Positions 24,716-33,984 of a DNA stretch of 64,000 bases are shown here, one piece after another. The DNA comes from an uncultured Clostridia bacterium. Its GTDB lineage: Bacteria > Bacillota > Clostridia > Oscillospirales > Ruminococcaceae. Position numbers and translations under genes: made by a program. The notes beneath the pieces were generated by a model, which worked only from the letters and a program-made list of their open reading frames with translations, did not search any database and was not told the origin of the DNA. The DNA lies in NCBI GenBank assembly GCA_945876755.1, contig CAMCPM010000011.1, positions 23,608 through 87,607 of the forward strand, read 5' to 3'. Each line of letters opens with the position of its first letter. The stretch's first letter is position 1.

Positions 24716-26179
24716 TTACCAGTTAGCAACGATATCCTCGCCCTTTTCATAAAGCTCAAGGTTTTTGATAAGTCTGTCGGCATAGGCTGCTGCGCATTTA
24801 TAGGTTGATTTTCCGTTAAGACGGATTATCGTCTGTCTGTTTTCAGCGGGTATAAATTCGATAAGGTCGCCGCCGCTTGCGGTTTTCACGTTAATTGTGA
24901 GTATCGGTTCCGCAGTTGTCTCTTCAAAGTAAAGCTCACTGCTGGGCGCACGGAGAATGAACTGGTACAGGTCCTTGAACAGGTCTGTATCGGTATCGCT
25001 GCCGTTAAGCTTTACGGCAAAGTCGTCGGCGCTGCTGCCTGTTATTGTGAAGTTAAGCTCCTTGCCCTCGCAGGTGATATCAAGAGCCGTAAGACTGTAT
25101 ATATAGTTGCTTGTAAACATTGTTGTTACAATTTCAAGGGGCATAACGTCAAGCCAAGGAAGGCTGCTTTCGTCAAAGATATAGATAATGCTTATGCCGT
25201 CGGCATAAACATATCTGCCGTCCTTTTTGCCGTCCTCGTTGATAAATTCGTTGCCGATAACGAAATGCAGGGTGTCTCCGCCGTTTATCTCAGCGGTGAC
25301 CTCTGCGGCAGGTTCGGTGAGACCGCAGGCTGCCATGTCGTTTTCGTTGGGGTTAACGATGGCAAGCTCTCTTGCCGAGAGTCCGAAAATGCCGTCCATG
25401 ACCGTACTTGATTTTTCGGGGTTAAGGTCGCGGAAAATAGGCTCGGAAATTACATAGCTTGACGAGTTTGCAACCATAAGGCTCTCGTCATCAAGACGGA
25501 CGTCGTATTCGATAACGATATCGTAATCAATATCGGGACGCTTGATAGTCATTTTGTTTATTCTGGTGTAATCGGTAGTATCGCTTTCGCTTGCCGCAGC
25601 TTTTGCAGTATATATCGTCTTGTTTACCACGTCGTACTTATCGTTGAGGAAGCAGCTTACTGCTGTATTGTAAACGGTATAAACATTGGGGTCGCCCTCA
25701 AGCATAAGGTAACGGTTTCTGCCATCGGGAGCAAGGTTGCCGATGATAAGCGTTTTAACGGTGTTGGAGCTGTCTGTAAAGGTGGCTGTGACCGTTGCAG
25801 AGGGGGCGTCAAGACCGTAAATTGAGATATCCTCGGCGTTTTCAACGACTGTCTGCTGTGCGGTAAGAGTTGAAGCGTTTTCAATAAGAGTACCCAGAGT
25901 GGTATTGTTCATGGGAAGATTAACGATATCCATGATAGTCCAGAGAGATTTTTCGCCCTCTCCGATACGGACTATCTCATATTCCCCGTGTTCATTTTTG
26001 ATTTTAACGGAGGAAATATCGTAGGGGTCCTTATCGTAGAGGAGAGAGGTTTTTACCTCTTCCTCCGCAGTAGTTTTTTCCTCTTCTTCGGGAGCTGTAA
26101 GCTTGAGGAAGACCAGCAGTCCCGCAAGGACGGCAACCACTGCGCAAATAATGATAATAAGCTTGATATTTTTTTTCAT
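24716..26179 (-). CDS. DUF4340-type membrane-anchored protein
   Basis: A 487-residue protein with one N-terminal transmembrane anchor (basic MKKNIK, then a hydrophobic run to about residue 26) and an acidic spacer, followed by a large extracytoplasmic domain. The repeated segments ISSVKIKNEHGEYEIVRIGE and MTIKRPDIDYDIVIEYD suggest the duplicated DUF4340 fold. Such proteins are often encoded beside GldG-like ABC transporter parts, exactly as here. It is last in a four-gene run. A hairpin separates its Shine-Dalgarno from its start codon. Function is unknown; a role as an accessory subunit is inference. Confidence 0.82.
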   Translation of the reverse strand: MKKNIKLIIIICAVVAVLAGLLVFLKLTAPEEEEKTTAEEEVKTSLLYDKDPYDISSVKIKNEHGEYEIVRIGEGEKSLWTIMDIVNLPMNNTTLGTLIENASTLTAQQTVVENAEDISIYGLDAPSATVTATFTDSSNTVKTLIIGNLAPDGRNRYLMLEGDPNVYTVYNTAVSCFLNDKYDVVNKTIYTAKAAASESDTTDYTRINKMTIKRPDIDYDIVIEYDVRLDDESLMVANSSSYVISEPIFRDLNPEKSSTVMDGIFGLSARELAIVNPNENDMAACGLTEPAAEVTAEINGGDTLHFVIGNEFINEDGKKDGRYVYADGISIIYIFDESSLPWLDVMPLEIVTTMFTSNYIYSLTALDITCEGKELNFTITGSSADDFAVKLNGSDTDTDLFKDLYQFILRAPSSELYFEETTAEPILTINVKTASGGDLIEFIPAENRQTIIRLNGKSTYKCAAAYADRLIKNLELYEKGEDIVANW

Positions 26180-26213
26180 TGCAATTTACTCCCTACGGGA
26201 GCGCGACTCCTTT
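26177..26213 (-). promoter_or_regulatory. Shine-Dalgarno-hairpin-start unit of the DUF4340 gene
   Basis: On the minus strand AAAGGAGT (26213-26206) is followed by arms GCTCCC (26202-26197) and GGGAGT (26193-26188) with loop GTA, then eight bases and the ATG at 26179. The stem is 6 bp with one G-U pair. Straight spacing from GGAG is 27 nt; with the hairpin removed it is 12 nt. Confidence 0.65.
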
Positions 26214-26223
26214 CACGGTTTAA

Positions 26224-27714
26224 TTATTTATTTCTCCTTCTGAGCCATACTGTTATACCTATTGCCGCAACGATGGCAGGGATAACAAACATGAATACAA
26301 CTCTCAATGTGGAAACCTGGGCGTTGGTCGCCTGGTAGGTCGTACCGGAAAGGTCCTTGGCAACAATGTAAATGCCGTTTTCCTTGCCGGATATCTTGTT
26401 TACGATGGACATGAAATAGTCGCCGTTGTTGAAGTAGGTCTGGCTTGTGAGTCCGGAGTTGAGCATCTCGTCTGAGCCGAACACAACGATATTTGAAAGT
26501 ACCTGAACATTGTCGATAAAGGTATACTTGTTTGCAAGTGCCATTATCGTTACGGGCTGTTCCTCAAATGTTGGCGCAACGCCTGATTCGATGTATTCCT
26601 GCATCATTTCGGTAGTGATAACAACGCCTGTTTCAGATGTGTCAAGCAGAGATGTTGTATAAACATTGCCCTGAACGTCGAAAAGCCGTTCAACGGGACG
26701 GACATTATAAGCCGCAACGGGATTTGAAAGAGTTTCCGATGGAATGCCGCCTGTATAATCGTTGCTTTTGAGGTAAGAAGCGAAGGCATATCCGCCTGAG
26801 CCGGAAAGGATATTCTGCTCGTTGTTTTCGCTTACTATGCCGTTGCCTACCTTGATGCCCCATTCGGCAAGGAATGCGTCAATGTTGGGGGTCGAATTCT
26901 GTGAAACGCCTGCAAGATATATCATGTTCTTGCCGTAGTTTCCTTCGTTCTCCATAAATGCGTAGATCTTGTCAACAAGGTCCTGTGAAAAGTCGTTCAG
27001 AGGAGCGTTGATGACCATAAGGTCGGCGTCCATGGGTATCTCTTCTGTAAGAGGGTCTACCGTAACAACGTCGAAGCCGTTGGAGTCAAGCAGGGTCTTG
27101 ATGTTTGAACCGTTTGCGCTCTGTGTTAAAACGTCAAGATAAACGGCGGTCTTGGGGTTCGGGTCGGTGATATACATAAGCGCCGAGGTAAGGACCTGCT
27201 CCGCCTTTGAAGAAACTATGCTCTGAGACATGGTGTAATAGTTTATCTCGGTGTTGAAAAGCTCGTTTACCGAAATTACCTTGATACGTTTTGTATCGGC
27301 GTTGAAAATGATTATGCTGTTTTCGGTAATGCTTCCGCTGTAATACTGCTTGTATTTTTCAACATATGTGGGGTTAACGGTCATATCTACAAAGTTAAGG
27401 GAAATTTTATCGCTGTTCTGAGTGTACTTTTTAAGTACCTCGTATGCCTGACGGAAATACTTGCTTTCGGTAGTTTGGAAAACAAGCTCGTCGACTGTTG
27501 TGCATATCTCGACGTTTTCGGTTATGGAGGAAACATAATCCTTTGTTTCCTGACTTATCTCAAAATCTCCGCCCGGAGTAAGGTCAAAGCTCATGTTGTA
27601 TCTGTCCGCAAAGGCGGCAACGATAACGTTGAGCAGGATGACTGCGGCAATTACGGCAACGGTTATTACCGCTGCAACGGAGCCGTATTTAAGCTTCTTT
27701 TTATTTATCTTCAT
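26224..27714 (-). CDS. GldG-like ABC transporter auxiliary protein
   Basis: A 496-residue protein with one N-terminal membrane helix (about 12-35) and one at the C-terminus (about 468-490, followed by WLRRRNK), enclosing a large extracytoplasmic domain. The pattern EISQETKDYVSSITENVEIC followed by VYLDVLTQSANGSNIKTLLD and DADLMVINAPLNDFSQDLVD matches the uncharacterised ABC-transport auxiliary (GldG-like) family. It lies between the permease and the DUF4340 gene. The exported substrate is unknown, and gliding as in Bacteroidetes is not implied. Confidence 0.82.
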   Translation of the reverse strand: MKINKKKLKYGSVAAVITVAVIAAVILLNVIVAAFADRYNMSFDLTPGGDFEISQETKDYVSSITENVEICTTVDELVFQTTESKYFRQAYEVLKKYTQNSDKISLNFVDMTVNPTYVEKYKQYYSGSITENSIIIFNADTKRIKVISVNELFNTEINYYTMSQSIVSSKAEQVLTSALMYITDPNPKTAVYLDVLTQSANGSNIKTLLDSNGFDVVTVDPLTEEIPMDADLMVINAPLNDFSQDLVDKIYAFMENEGNYGKNMIYLAGVSQNSTPNIDAFLAEWGIKVGNGIVSENNEQNILSGSGGYAFASYLKSNDYTGGIPSETLSNPVAAYNVRPVERLFDVQGNVYTTSLLDTSETGVVITTEMMQEYIESGVAPTFEEQPVTIMALANKYTFIDNVQVLSNIVVFGSDEMLNSGLTSQTYFNNGDYFMSIVNKISGKENGIYIVAKDLSGTTYQATNAQVSTLRVVFMFVIPAIVAAIGITVWLRRRNK

Positions 27715-27729
27715 GGCAGTTACCTCCTA

Positions 27730-28437
27730 TCAAGCCCAGCGGCGCTTTTCAAGCACACGCACGGTAAGAAAGTTGAAAATGAAAATTACGCTTGCAAAGA
27801 AGATAACGCTGGGAATATTGAAAAGTCCGGTTGAAAATTCGGAATATCTTGTATAGAAGCCCAGAGAAGCCATAATGTTTCTCAGCCAGCTTATCTGAAC
27901 GTTTCCTGCAAGCATATCTATAAGGTAGAAAGCCATATTGATGATAAAGCTGAGAATTGCGGCTACGACCTGATTTTCCGTAGTAGCGGAAACAAAGGTA
28001 CCGATGGAGATAAAGCTTGCGCCAAGAAGCAGCAGAGCAATAAGGTTTCCGATAACGGTAGCCCATGCCACCGAGCCTGCAAGCGCAACGAGGGTTATAA
28101 CGTAAACAACGTAGATAGCCATTGCGCAGAGGAAAATACAGGTAGCTGAAAGAAATTTGCCCATAACGATGGAGAAAAGATTAACGGGCGCAGTCAGCAG
28201 GCACTGGTCGGTGCGGAGACGGCGTTCCTCGGTGAAAAGTCTCATGGTCAGAAGCGGCAGAAGTATCATCATGATAACGAATGCGCTTGTGAAAACATAG
28301 GACATATCGGCGGTGCCGTACAAAAGATTGTAATTTACGAAATATGTTGCCGTGTAGATATAGAATACGGCAATGAAAATGTAAGCGACAGGCGAGGTAA
28401 AATAAGCCTTCAGCTCACGTCTGAAAATTGCGCCCAT
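27730..28437 (-). CDS. ABC-2 type transporter permease (GldF-like)
   Basis: A 235-residue integral membrane protein with six predicted helices and the ABC-2 permease start MGAIFRRELKAYFTSPVAYI. The cytoplasmic coupling-loop motif MRLFTEERRLRTDQCLLTAP between helices two and three is typical of GldF/NosY-like permeases. Its start overlaps the stop of the ATPase gene (TAATG), so the two are translationally coupled. It should form the membrane pore for the ATPase encoded just upstream. Confidence 0.9.
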   Translation of the reverse strand: MGAIFRRELKAYFTSPVAYIFIAVFYIYTATYFVNYNLLYGTADMSYVFTSAFVIMMILLPLLTMRLFTEERRLRTDQCLLTAPVNLFSIVMGKFLSATCIFLCAMAIYVVYVITLVALAGSVAWATVIGNLIALLLLGASFISIGTFVSATTENQVVAAILSFIINMAFYLIDMLAGNVQISWLRNIMASLGFYTRYSEFSTGLFNIPSVIFFASVIFIFNFLTVRVLEKRRWA

Positions 28438-29462
28438 TATTCCTCATCCTCCTTTTTATTTGTTTCGGCTGTTTCGTCAGCCTCGGCAGTTGTTGCTTCG
28501 GCGTCCTTCTTCTTTGTTTTGATAACAACGTTGTCGCCCATGGTGATTTTAAGGAAGATATCCTCAAGGGTCATTTCGGTAGTTTTAAGTCCGAGGATCA
28601 CCCAGTTCCTTGCAACGATGCGCTTGAACAGCTCTCGGCGGATATCGGAGCCCTCACGGGTCTCGATCTCGTAGTCGTAGATGCCCGGCTCACGCTCCAT
28701 GTCCGCAACGACGGAGATAACGCCCGGAATGTTCTTGATAGTCTTGAGTATTTCCTCTCTTGAACCGTCGATACGGGCTATTATCCTGTGGTCGGTGGAG
28801 ATGTTCTTCGTCAGGTTTTCCGTTGTATCATCAGCGGCAATCTGTCCGTGGTTGATGATTATAACTCTGTCGCAGACTGCCTGTATCTCGGAAAGAATGT
28901 GAGAGGAAAGAATTACCGTATGTTTTTTGCCCAGCTTTTTGATGAGAGTTCTTATCTCAATTATCTGCTTGGGGTCAAGACCAACGGTAGGCTCGTCCAG
29001 AATGAGGATAGGGGGATTTCCGATAAGAGCCTGCGCAAGACCTACTCTCTGCTTATAGCCCTTTGAGAGGTTGCGGATAATTCTGTTGTACACGTCCTTT
29101 ATCATAACAAGGCTGCAAACGTCCTCAAGGTGAGCCTTTCGGGGAAGCTTGCACTTTTTCAGGTCGTAGATAAAATTAAGATAATCCTTAACGGTCATAT
29201 CAAGGTAAAGGGGAGGAATTTCGGGAAGATATCCGATATTCTTCTTTGCTTCGATAGGGTCGTCCAGAATGTCAATGCCGTTGATGAGAGCCTTTCCCGA
29301 TGTAGAGGAAATATATCCCGTAAGCATATTCATAGTAGTTGATTTACCTGCGCCGTTCGGTCCGAGAAAGCCTAATATCTCGCCGTCGTTGACGGTAAAC
29401 GAGAGGTCGTCCACGGCTTTTTTTGCACCGTACTGCTTGGTAAGGTTCTGAACTTCAATCAT
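28437..29462 (-). CDS. ABC transporter ATP-binding protein (GldA-like)
   Basis: The 341-residue ATPase has Walker A GPNGAGKST near residue 35, the signature LSKGYKQRVGLAQALIG, Walker B PPILILDEPTVGLDP and the switch His in VILSSHILSE. A C-terminal domain of about 80 residues and an acidic, Glu/Thr-rich tail follow the nucleotide-binding domain. It is first in the run ATPase-permease-GldG-like-DUF4340. GAAAGGTGG precedes the ATG. I see no convincing promoter in the 114 bp between it and gltX. Confidence 0.93.
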   Translation of the reverse strand: MIEVQNLTKQYGAKKAVDDLSFTVNDGEILGFLGPNGAGKSTTMNMLTGYISSTSGKALINGIDILDDPIEAKKNIGYLPEIPPLYLDMTVKDYLNFIYDLKKCKLPRKAHLEDVCSLVMIKDVYNRIIRNLSKGYKQRVGLAQALIGNPPILILDEPTVGLDPKQIIEIRTLIKKLGKKHTVILSSHILSEIQAVCDRVIIINHGQIAADDTTENLTKNISTDHRIIARIDGSREEILKTIKNIPGVISVVADMEREPGIYDYEIETREGSDIRRELFKRIVARNWVILGLKTTEMTLEDIFLKITMGDNVVIKTKKKDAEATTAEADETAETNKKEDEE

Positions 29463-29576
29463 TTGACGTTACCACCTTTCGGTTTTTCATACGCTTTGTG
29501 CGCACACTTCAATGTTATTTTATCGGTCCAATGTGATTGTTTTGTGATAAAGCAATAAAATTCGCCGATATTTTTA

Positions 29577-31037
29577 TTATGCCAGCATTTCAAGAGCTTT
29601 TTTTATTCTTGCGATACTCTCGTTTTTACCGAGAACAGCTGCAAGCTCGATTCCGCCGCCGGGGGTGAGAGCCTTTCCTGAAAGCGCAACTCTTACAGGC
29701 CAGAGCATCCAGCCGTTTTTAACGCCCTGCTTTTCAATTTCCGCAAATACTGCTCCGTGGATATTTTCCTCGTTCCAATCGGATTCGGGGATAGCCTCCA
29801 GCACGGGAAGCACCGCATTAAGCGCAGGAACAGCGGTCTCGGCGTTGGTCTTCATTTTCTTATTGAAGTAAAGGTCGCTGCTGTATTCGGGCAGAACGTC
29901 AATAAAATCAACCTTTTCGGGAATATCCGTCAGCAGCTCGGTGCGTGGCTGGAGGGTCTTTACAAGCACATCAATATTGATATCCTCACGCTTGCAGGTC
30001 TGTCTGATATATGGCAGGGCAAGCTCCTTGAATTCTTCGTGGGAAAGTCTGCGAAGCCATTCTGCGTTGATAGCGGTCATCTTTACCGGGTCGAAAATTG
30101 CCGGAGACTTGGAAAGTCCGCTGATGTCGAACTCCCGAACAAGCTCGTCAAGGGTGAATATCTCCTGCTCGCCTTTTGGAGCCCAGCCAAGAAGTGCGAT
30201 ATAGTTGAGGATAGCGGGGATATAGTAGCCCTTTTCAACGAAGTCGCCGAAGTAGGCGTCGCCGTCACGCTTGGAAAGCTTATGGGTAGCATCGCGCATG
30301 ATATGCTCAACGTGGATATATGTGGGGACTTCCCAGCCGAAGGCCTCATAGAGCAGGTTGTATTTCGGTGCGGAAGCAAGATATTCGTTTCCTCTTACAA
30401 CGTGGGTAATGCCCATAAGATGGTCGTCTACAACGTTTGCAAAGTTGTATGTGGGCATACCATCGGCTTTGAGCAAAATTTGGTCGTCAAGGTCGGCGTT
30501 GGGTACGGTAATGTCGCCGTAAAGCTCATCGTGGAAGGTTGTCGTTCCGTCAAGAGGGACTTTCTGGCGAATAACATAGGGAACGCCTTCGGCAAGAAGC
30601 CTGTCTATCTCCTCTTTAGGCAGGTCTCGGCAGTGGCGGTCATAGGTGGGAGTAATACCCTTTGCACGCTGCTCCTCGTGGACCTGCTCCATGCGCTCCT
30701 TGGTACAGAAGCAGTAGTAAGCATGTCCCGATTTTACAAGCTGCTCAGCATACTCCTTGAAAATTCCCATACGCTCGGACTGAACATATGGACCGACCGG
30801 ACCGCCTATATCGGGTCCTTCGTCCCAGTTAAGACCGCACTTGCGGAGCGTATCGTAAATGACCTCGGTAGCGCCTTCTACAAAGCGTCCCTGGTCGGTG
30901 TCCTCAATACGTAGGATAAATTTACCGCCGTATTTTCTTGCGATGATGTAGGTATAAAGCGCAGTTCTGAGGTTGCCGATGTGCATATATCCCGTTGGGC
31001 TGGGAGCAAATCGGGTTCTCACATTTGAAGTATTCAT
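29577..31037 (-). CDS. gltX: Glutamyl-tRNA synthetase
   Basis: GltX charges tRNA-Glu, and in organisms lacking GlnRS also tRNA-Gln, with glutamate. The 486-residue class I synthetase has the HIGH-type motif PTGYMHIGNLRTALY near residue 20 and the KMSKS-type motif HKLSKRDGD near residue 250, with the expected helical anticodon-binding C-terminus. The start follows GAAAGGA. It lies only 23 bp after ribF, so it probably belongs to the end of the nusA-infB operon, where rpsO is more usual. No terminator is obvious after its stop. Confidence 0.98.
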   Translation of the reverse strand: MNTSNVRTRFAPSPTGYMHIGNLRTALYTYIIARKYGGKFILRIEDTDQGRFVEGATEVIYDTLRKCGLNWDEGPDIGGPVGPYVQSERMGIFKEYAEQLVKSGHAYYCFCTKERMEQVHEEQRAKGITPTYDRHCRDLPKEEIDRLLAEGVPYVIRQKVPLDGTTTFHDELYGDITVPNADLDDQILLKADGMPTYNFANVVDDHLMGITHVVRGNEYLASAPKYNLLYEAFGWEVPTYIHVEHIMRDATHKLSKRDGDAYFGDFVEKGYYIPAILNYIALLGWAPKGEQEIFTLDELVREFDISGLSKSPAIFDPVKMTAINAEWLRRLSHEEFKELALPYIRQTCKREDINIDVLVKTLQPRTELLTDIPEKVDFIDVLPEYSSDLYFNKKMKTNAETAVPALNAVLPVLEAIPESDWNEENIHGAVFAEIEKQGVKNGWMLWPVRVALSGKALTPGGGIELAAVLGKNESIARIKKALEMLA

Positions 31038-31060
31038 ATTATCTATCCTTTCGGAGTAAT

Positions 31061-32026
31061 TTACATATTATCGGACGAGCATCTGCATCTTGTATACAGA
31101 TACTTGCTTTCCGGGATAGCCATAACGGCTGCGGTATCTTCCGCTATCTGACGTTTAAGCTCGTCCATTCCGTCAAATTTAATTTCGGGGCGGATAAAGG
31201 CTATAAGCGAGACCTTTGCCGTTTCGCCGTAAAGCTCCTCGCCGCTGTAGCCGATTATGTAGGTTTCCGCAAGCGGAGCGTCGCTTCCCACGGTAGGCTT
31301 TACGCCGATGTTGGTCACGCTTTTGTATATTCTTCCGCAGACCTCGGTTTTTGAGGCGTAAACGCCGTATTTGGGAGTTACCTGCCTTTTGGGAAGATAC
31401 TGGTTTATGGTAGGGAAATCAATAGTTCTGCCAAGCTGTTTTCCGTATGCAACGGGCAGCTTCAGCGTAAACTGGGAGCCGAGAAGCATATTTGCTGTTT
31501 CGATTTTTCCGTCCCTGATAAGCTCTCTTATCATTGTGGAGGATATTCTCTCGCCCCTGTTTTCACGAACGGGCGGAACGACATAAAGCTTAACGCCCTG
31601 TTTTCTGCAAAGCCTGTCAAGCTCCTTTACGCCGCATTCAGCACCCTTTCCAAAGCGGAAATCCTCGCCGCATATCACAAATTTTGCAGCAAGCTTGTCG
31701 CAGATAACAAGCTCTACGAACTCCTCGCCGGTAAGGTCCTTAAAGTTCATAAAGTCGGGGGAGTAGATATATCGCACTCCCAGAGCCTCGATAAGCTCGA
31801 ATTTCATATCTCGCGAAAGTATGCACTCCACGCCGCCTGCTCCCTTGGACGTAACGCTTGCCGTATCAAAGGTAAACACGGCAGGGTCTGTGCCGGGGTT
31901 CTGCTCTGCAATGTCTATTGCATAGCGGATGACCGTTCTGTGTCCGTAATGAAGTCCGTCGAAAAGTCCCATAGCAACGGCAGTGAAGTTTTTCGGAACG
32001 TCGTTTGTTCCGGTAAGGTCAACCAT
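31061..32026 (-). CDS. ribF: Bifunctional riboflavin kinase/FAD synthetase RibF
   Basis: RibF converts riboflavin to FMN and FMN to FAD. The N-terminal FAD synthetase half of the 321-residue protein has AVAMGLFDGLHYGHRTVI (HxGH-type nucleotidyltransferase motif) and the C-terminal flavokinase half has LPVAYGKQLGRTIDFPTINQ, the PTIN motif, followed by TNIGVKPTVGS. It lies after truB in the standard order truB-ribF. GAAAGGAAG precedes the ATG. Confidence 0.97.
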   Translation of the reverse strand: MVDLTGTNDVPKNFTAVAMGLFDGLHYGHRTVIRYAIDIAEQNPGTDPAVFTFDTASVTSKGAGGVECILSRDMKFELIEALGVRYIYSPDFMNFKDLTGEEFVELVICDKLAAKFVICGEDFRFGKGAECGVKELDRLCRKQGVKLYVVPPVRENRGERISSTMIRELIRDGKIETANMLLGSQFTLKLPVAYGKQLGRTIDFPTINQYLPKRQVTPKYGVYASKTEVCGRIYKSVTNIGVKPTVGSDAPLAETYIIGYSGEELYGETAKVSLIAFIRPEIKFDGMDELKRQIAEDTAAVMAIPESKYLYTRCRCSSDNM

Positions 32027-32059
32027 CTGTGTCGCTTCCTTTCAGCGGTTTGTTTACTG

Positions 32060-32956
32060 TTAGATAAAAAAATTCCTGTCGATTTTCAGTACGCCGTTTT
32101 CCCTGTCGGGAACGGCAGTTCCTATAAATCCGCTTTCGCCGTATACTCTGATACGCTCTGCGGCTATATCTGTTTTTATCCTGTTAAGGTCAAGCTTTAT
32201 CCCGTTGCGGTACATTCTTTCCTGTGCGCCATGAAGCTTCAGCATGGGCAGGTCTGCGAAAACCTCTTCAACGGGTTTAAGATACTGCACAAAATTTCTT
32301 TCCGAATCCGCTTCACGCTGCAATTCTTCAATTGTAACGCAGTCGTCAAGTGAAAATCCGCAGGCTGTTGTCCGCACAAGGGAGGTCATTATACCTCCGC
32401 AGCCGAGAGCTTCTCCGATATCGTTTATAAGCGTTCTGATGTATGTTCCCTTTGAGCAGGAAACTGTCAGTACGCCGCAGTGAGCAGCTTCGTCATATTC
32501 TTCAAGCTCAAGGCTGTAAATCGTTACGGGTCTTGCTTCGCGCTCGACCTCGATACCCTGACGGGCAAGGTCGTAAAGACGTTTGCCGTTTACCGATACT
32601 GCCGAGTACATAGGCGGTATCTGCATTATATCTCCGCGGAAATTCTTCAAAGCAGCAGAAACCTTCATAGTGTCCGCACCGGAAGGGTCACGCTCTTTTG
32701 TAATTGTGCCGGTGCTGTCCTGCGTATCGGAAGTTACTCCAAGCCTGAAGCCTGCACGGTATATCTTGTCGTGGTCGGGAAGAATATCGCACGCCTTTGT
32801 GGCACGTCCGACGAAAACAGGCAGAACGCCCGTTGCCATAGGGTCGAGAGTTCCTGCGTGGCCAAGCCGCTTCATTTTAAGTATGCCTCTCAGCTTTGCG
32901 ATAACGTCAAAGCTTGTGAAGCCTTCTGGCTTGTTCACGCAGATTATCCCGCACAT
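32060..32956 (-). CDS. truB: tRNA pseudouridine(55) synthase TruB
   Basis: TruB makes pseudouridine 55 in the T-loop of tRNA. The catalytic Asp is in RLGHAGTLDPMATGVLPV, and VSCSKGTYIRTLINDIG lies further on; both are family hallmarks. The start is placed at ATG 32956 (MCGIICVNKPEGFTSFDVI), where family members begin. A GTG at 32992 is in frame and overlaps nrnA by 13 bp, and could be used if translation is coupled, because the SD before 32956 is weak. Product length is 298 residues from the chosen start. Confidence 0.95.
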   Translation of the reverse strand: MCGIICVNKPEGFTSFDVIAKLRGILKMKRLGHAGTLDPMATGVLPVFVGRATKACDILPDHDKIYRAGFRLGVTSDTQDSTGTITKERDPSGADTMKVSAALKNFRGDIMQIPPMYSAVSVNGKRLYDLARQGIEVEREARPVTIYSLELEEYDEAAHCGVLTVSCSKGTYIRTLINDIGEALGCGGIMTSLVRTTACGFSLDDCVTIEELQREADSERNFVQYLKPVEEVFADLPMLKLHGAQERMYRNGIKLDLNRIKTDIAAERIRVYGESGFIGTAVPDRENGVLKIDRNFFI

Positions 32957-32979
32957 TTCCGTCTCGGACGTTTTAACGC

Positions 32980-33945
32980 TTACGCCAGCCACAGGTCGAA
33001 CCCCATAGCAGGAGCTATTCCCGAAAGCAGACGGAGCTTTACGTCGTCAAGAGAGCCTTCAAGAGAACAGCCTGCTGCCTTCACATGACCGCCGCCGCCG
33101 AATTTGGCGCATATTGCGGACACGTCTATGTCAGAAGCCGAACGCATCGAGACCTTGAATTTTCCCTCGTCCTTTTCCTTGATGATAACGCCTACCTGAA
33201 CGCCTTCAAGCTGGACGCTCATTCCTGCGATACCCTCAAACTCCTCCTGCGCAAGACCTGTCTTTTTAATAGTATCAAGAGTGACCGCCGCCATTGCGCA
33301 TTTGTCGTCAAGGTAATATTCCATTGCCGAGTTGATATACTGCTCTACTTTTAATCGTGCCTTGCTTTTTATATCGAACATTTCACGGTTTATCTGTTCT
33401 ATATTTATGCCGTACTCCATAAGCTTTGCGGTAATTGTGTGGGCAAGCTGGGTCGTATTTGCATACTTAAAGCAGCCTGTATCGGTTGCAATACCTGTAT
33501 AAAGACACTCGGCGATTTGTTTGTCGGGTTCAAAATCCATTTCGCAAAGTACACGGTAAAGAACCTCGCAGGTCGCCGAAGCGTCCGGATAGACCAGAAG
33601 CTTTTCGGCGTAGTCCTCGTTGGAAACGTGGTGGTCTATGCAAAGATCTACATAATCGCCGTACTGCGCAAGCTTTGACCCGAGAAGCTTTCTGTCGGCA
33701 ACGTCAACGGCAACAATTGTTTCGGGGGAGAATTTCTGCGGCTCATAGCCCTCATACATAAAATGATATCTTTTCGGGAACTCGTCTGAGCAGAGAACAT
33801 TAGCTTTTTTGCCGCTTTTGCGTAGAGCATAGCACAAGCCGAAGCCGCTTCCCATAGTGTCGCCGTCGGGACTCTGATGGGTCAGGATATAATAATTGTC
33901 GTGGCTTTTGAGAAATTCCGCGGTTTCTTTCAGATTTATCTGCAA
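32980..33945 (-). CDS. nrnA: Nanoribonuclease/pAp phosphatase NrnA
   Basis: NrnA is a DHH-DHHA1 phosphoesterase that degrades very short RNAs (and pGpG) and removes phosphate from pAp. The 321 residues include HQSPDGDTMGSGFGL, VAVDVADRKL, LCIDHHVSNEDYAEK (the DHH motif), and GGGGHVKAAGCSLEG in the DHHA1 domain. Translation seems to start at TTG 33945, 8 bp after AAAGGAG. It sits between rbfA and truB as in other Firmicutes. It could also take part in turnover of c-di-GMP products (family knowledge). Confidence 0.95.
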   Translation of the reverse strand: MQINLKETAEFLKSHDNYYILTHQSPDGDTMGSGFGLCYALRKSGKKANVLCSDEFPKRYHFMYEGYEPQKFSPETIVAVDVADRKLLGSKLAQYGDYVDLCIDHHVSNEDYAEKLLVYPDASATCEVLYRVLCEMDFEPDKQIAECLYTGIATDTGCFKYANTTQLAHTITAKLMEYGINIEQINREMFDIKSKARLKVEQYINSAMEYYLDDKCAMAAVTLDTIKKTGLAQEEFEGIAGMSVQLEGVQVGVIIKEKDEGKFKVSMRSASDIDVSAICAKFGGGGHVKAAGCSLEGSLDDVKLRLLSGIAPAMGFDLWLA

Positions 33946-33984
33946 TGAGCATTCTCCTTTCTCATTTTTCGGGCAGACGGCTTA

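Noticed and set aside
26224..29462. True gliding-motility machinery
   Set aside because: Only the GldA/F/G-like ABC part is present and the genome carries flagella; gliding is not supported.
29757..30914. 385-codon plus-strand frame opposite gltX
   Set aside because: The frame mirrors the codon pattern of gltX and has no ribosome binding site or family match.
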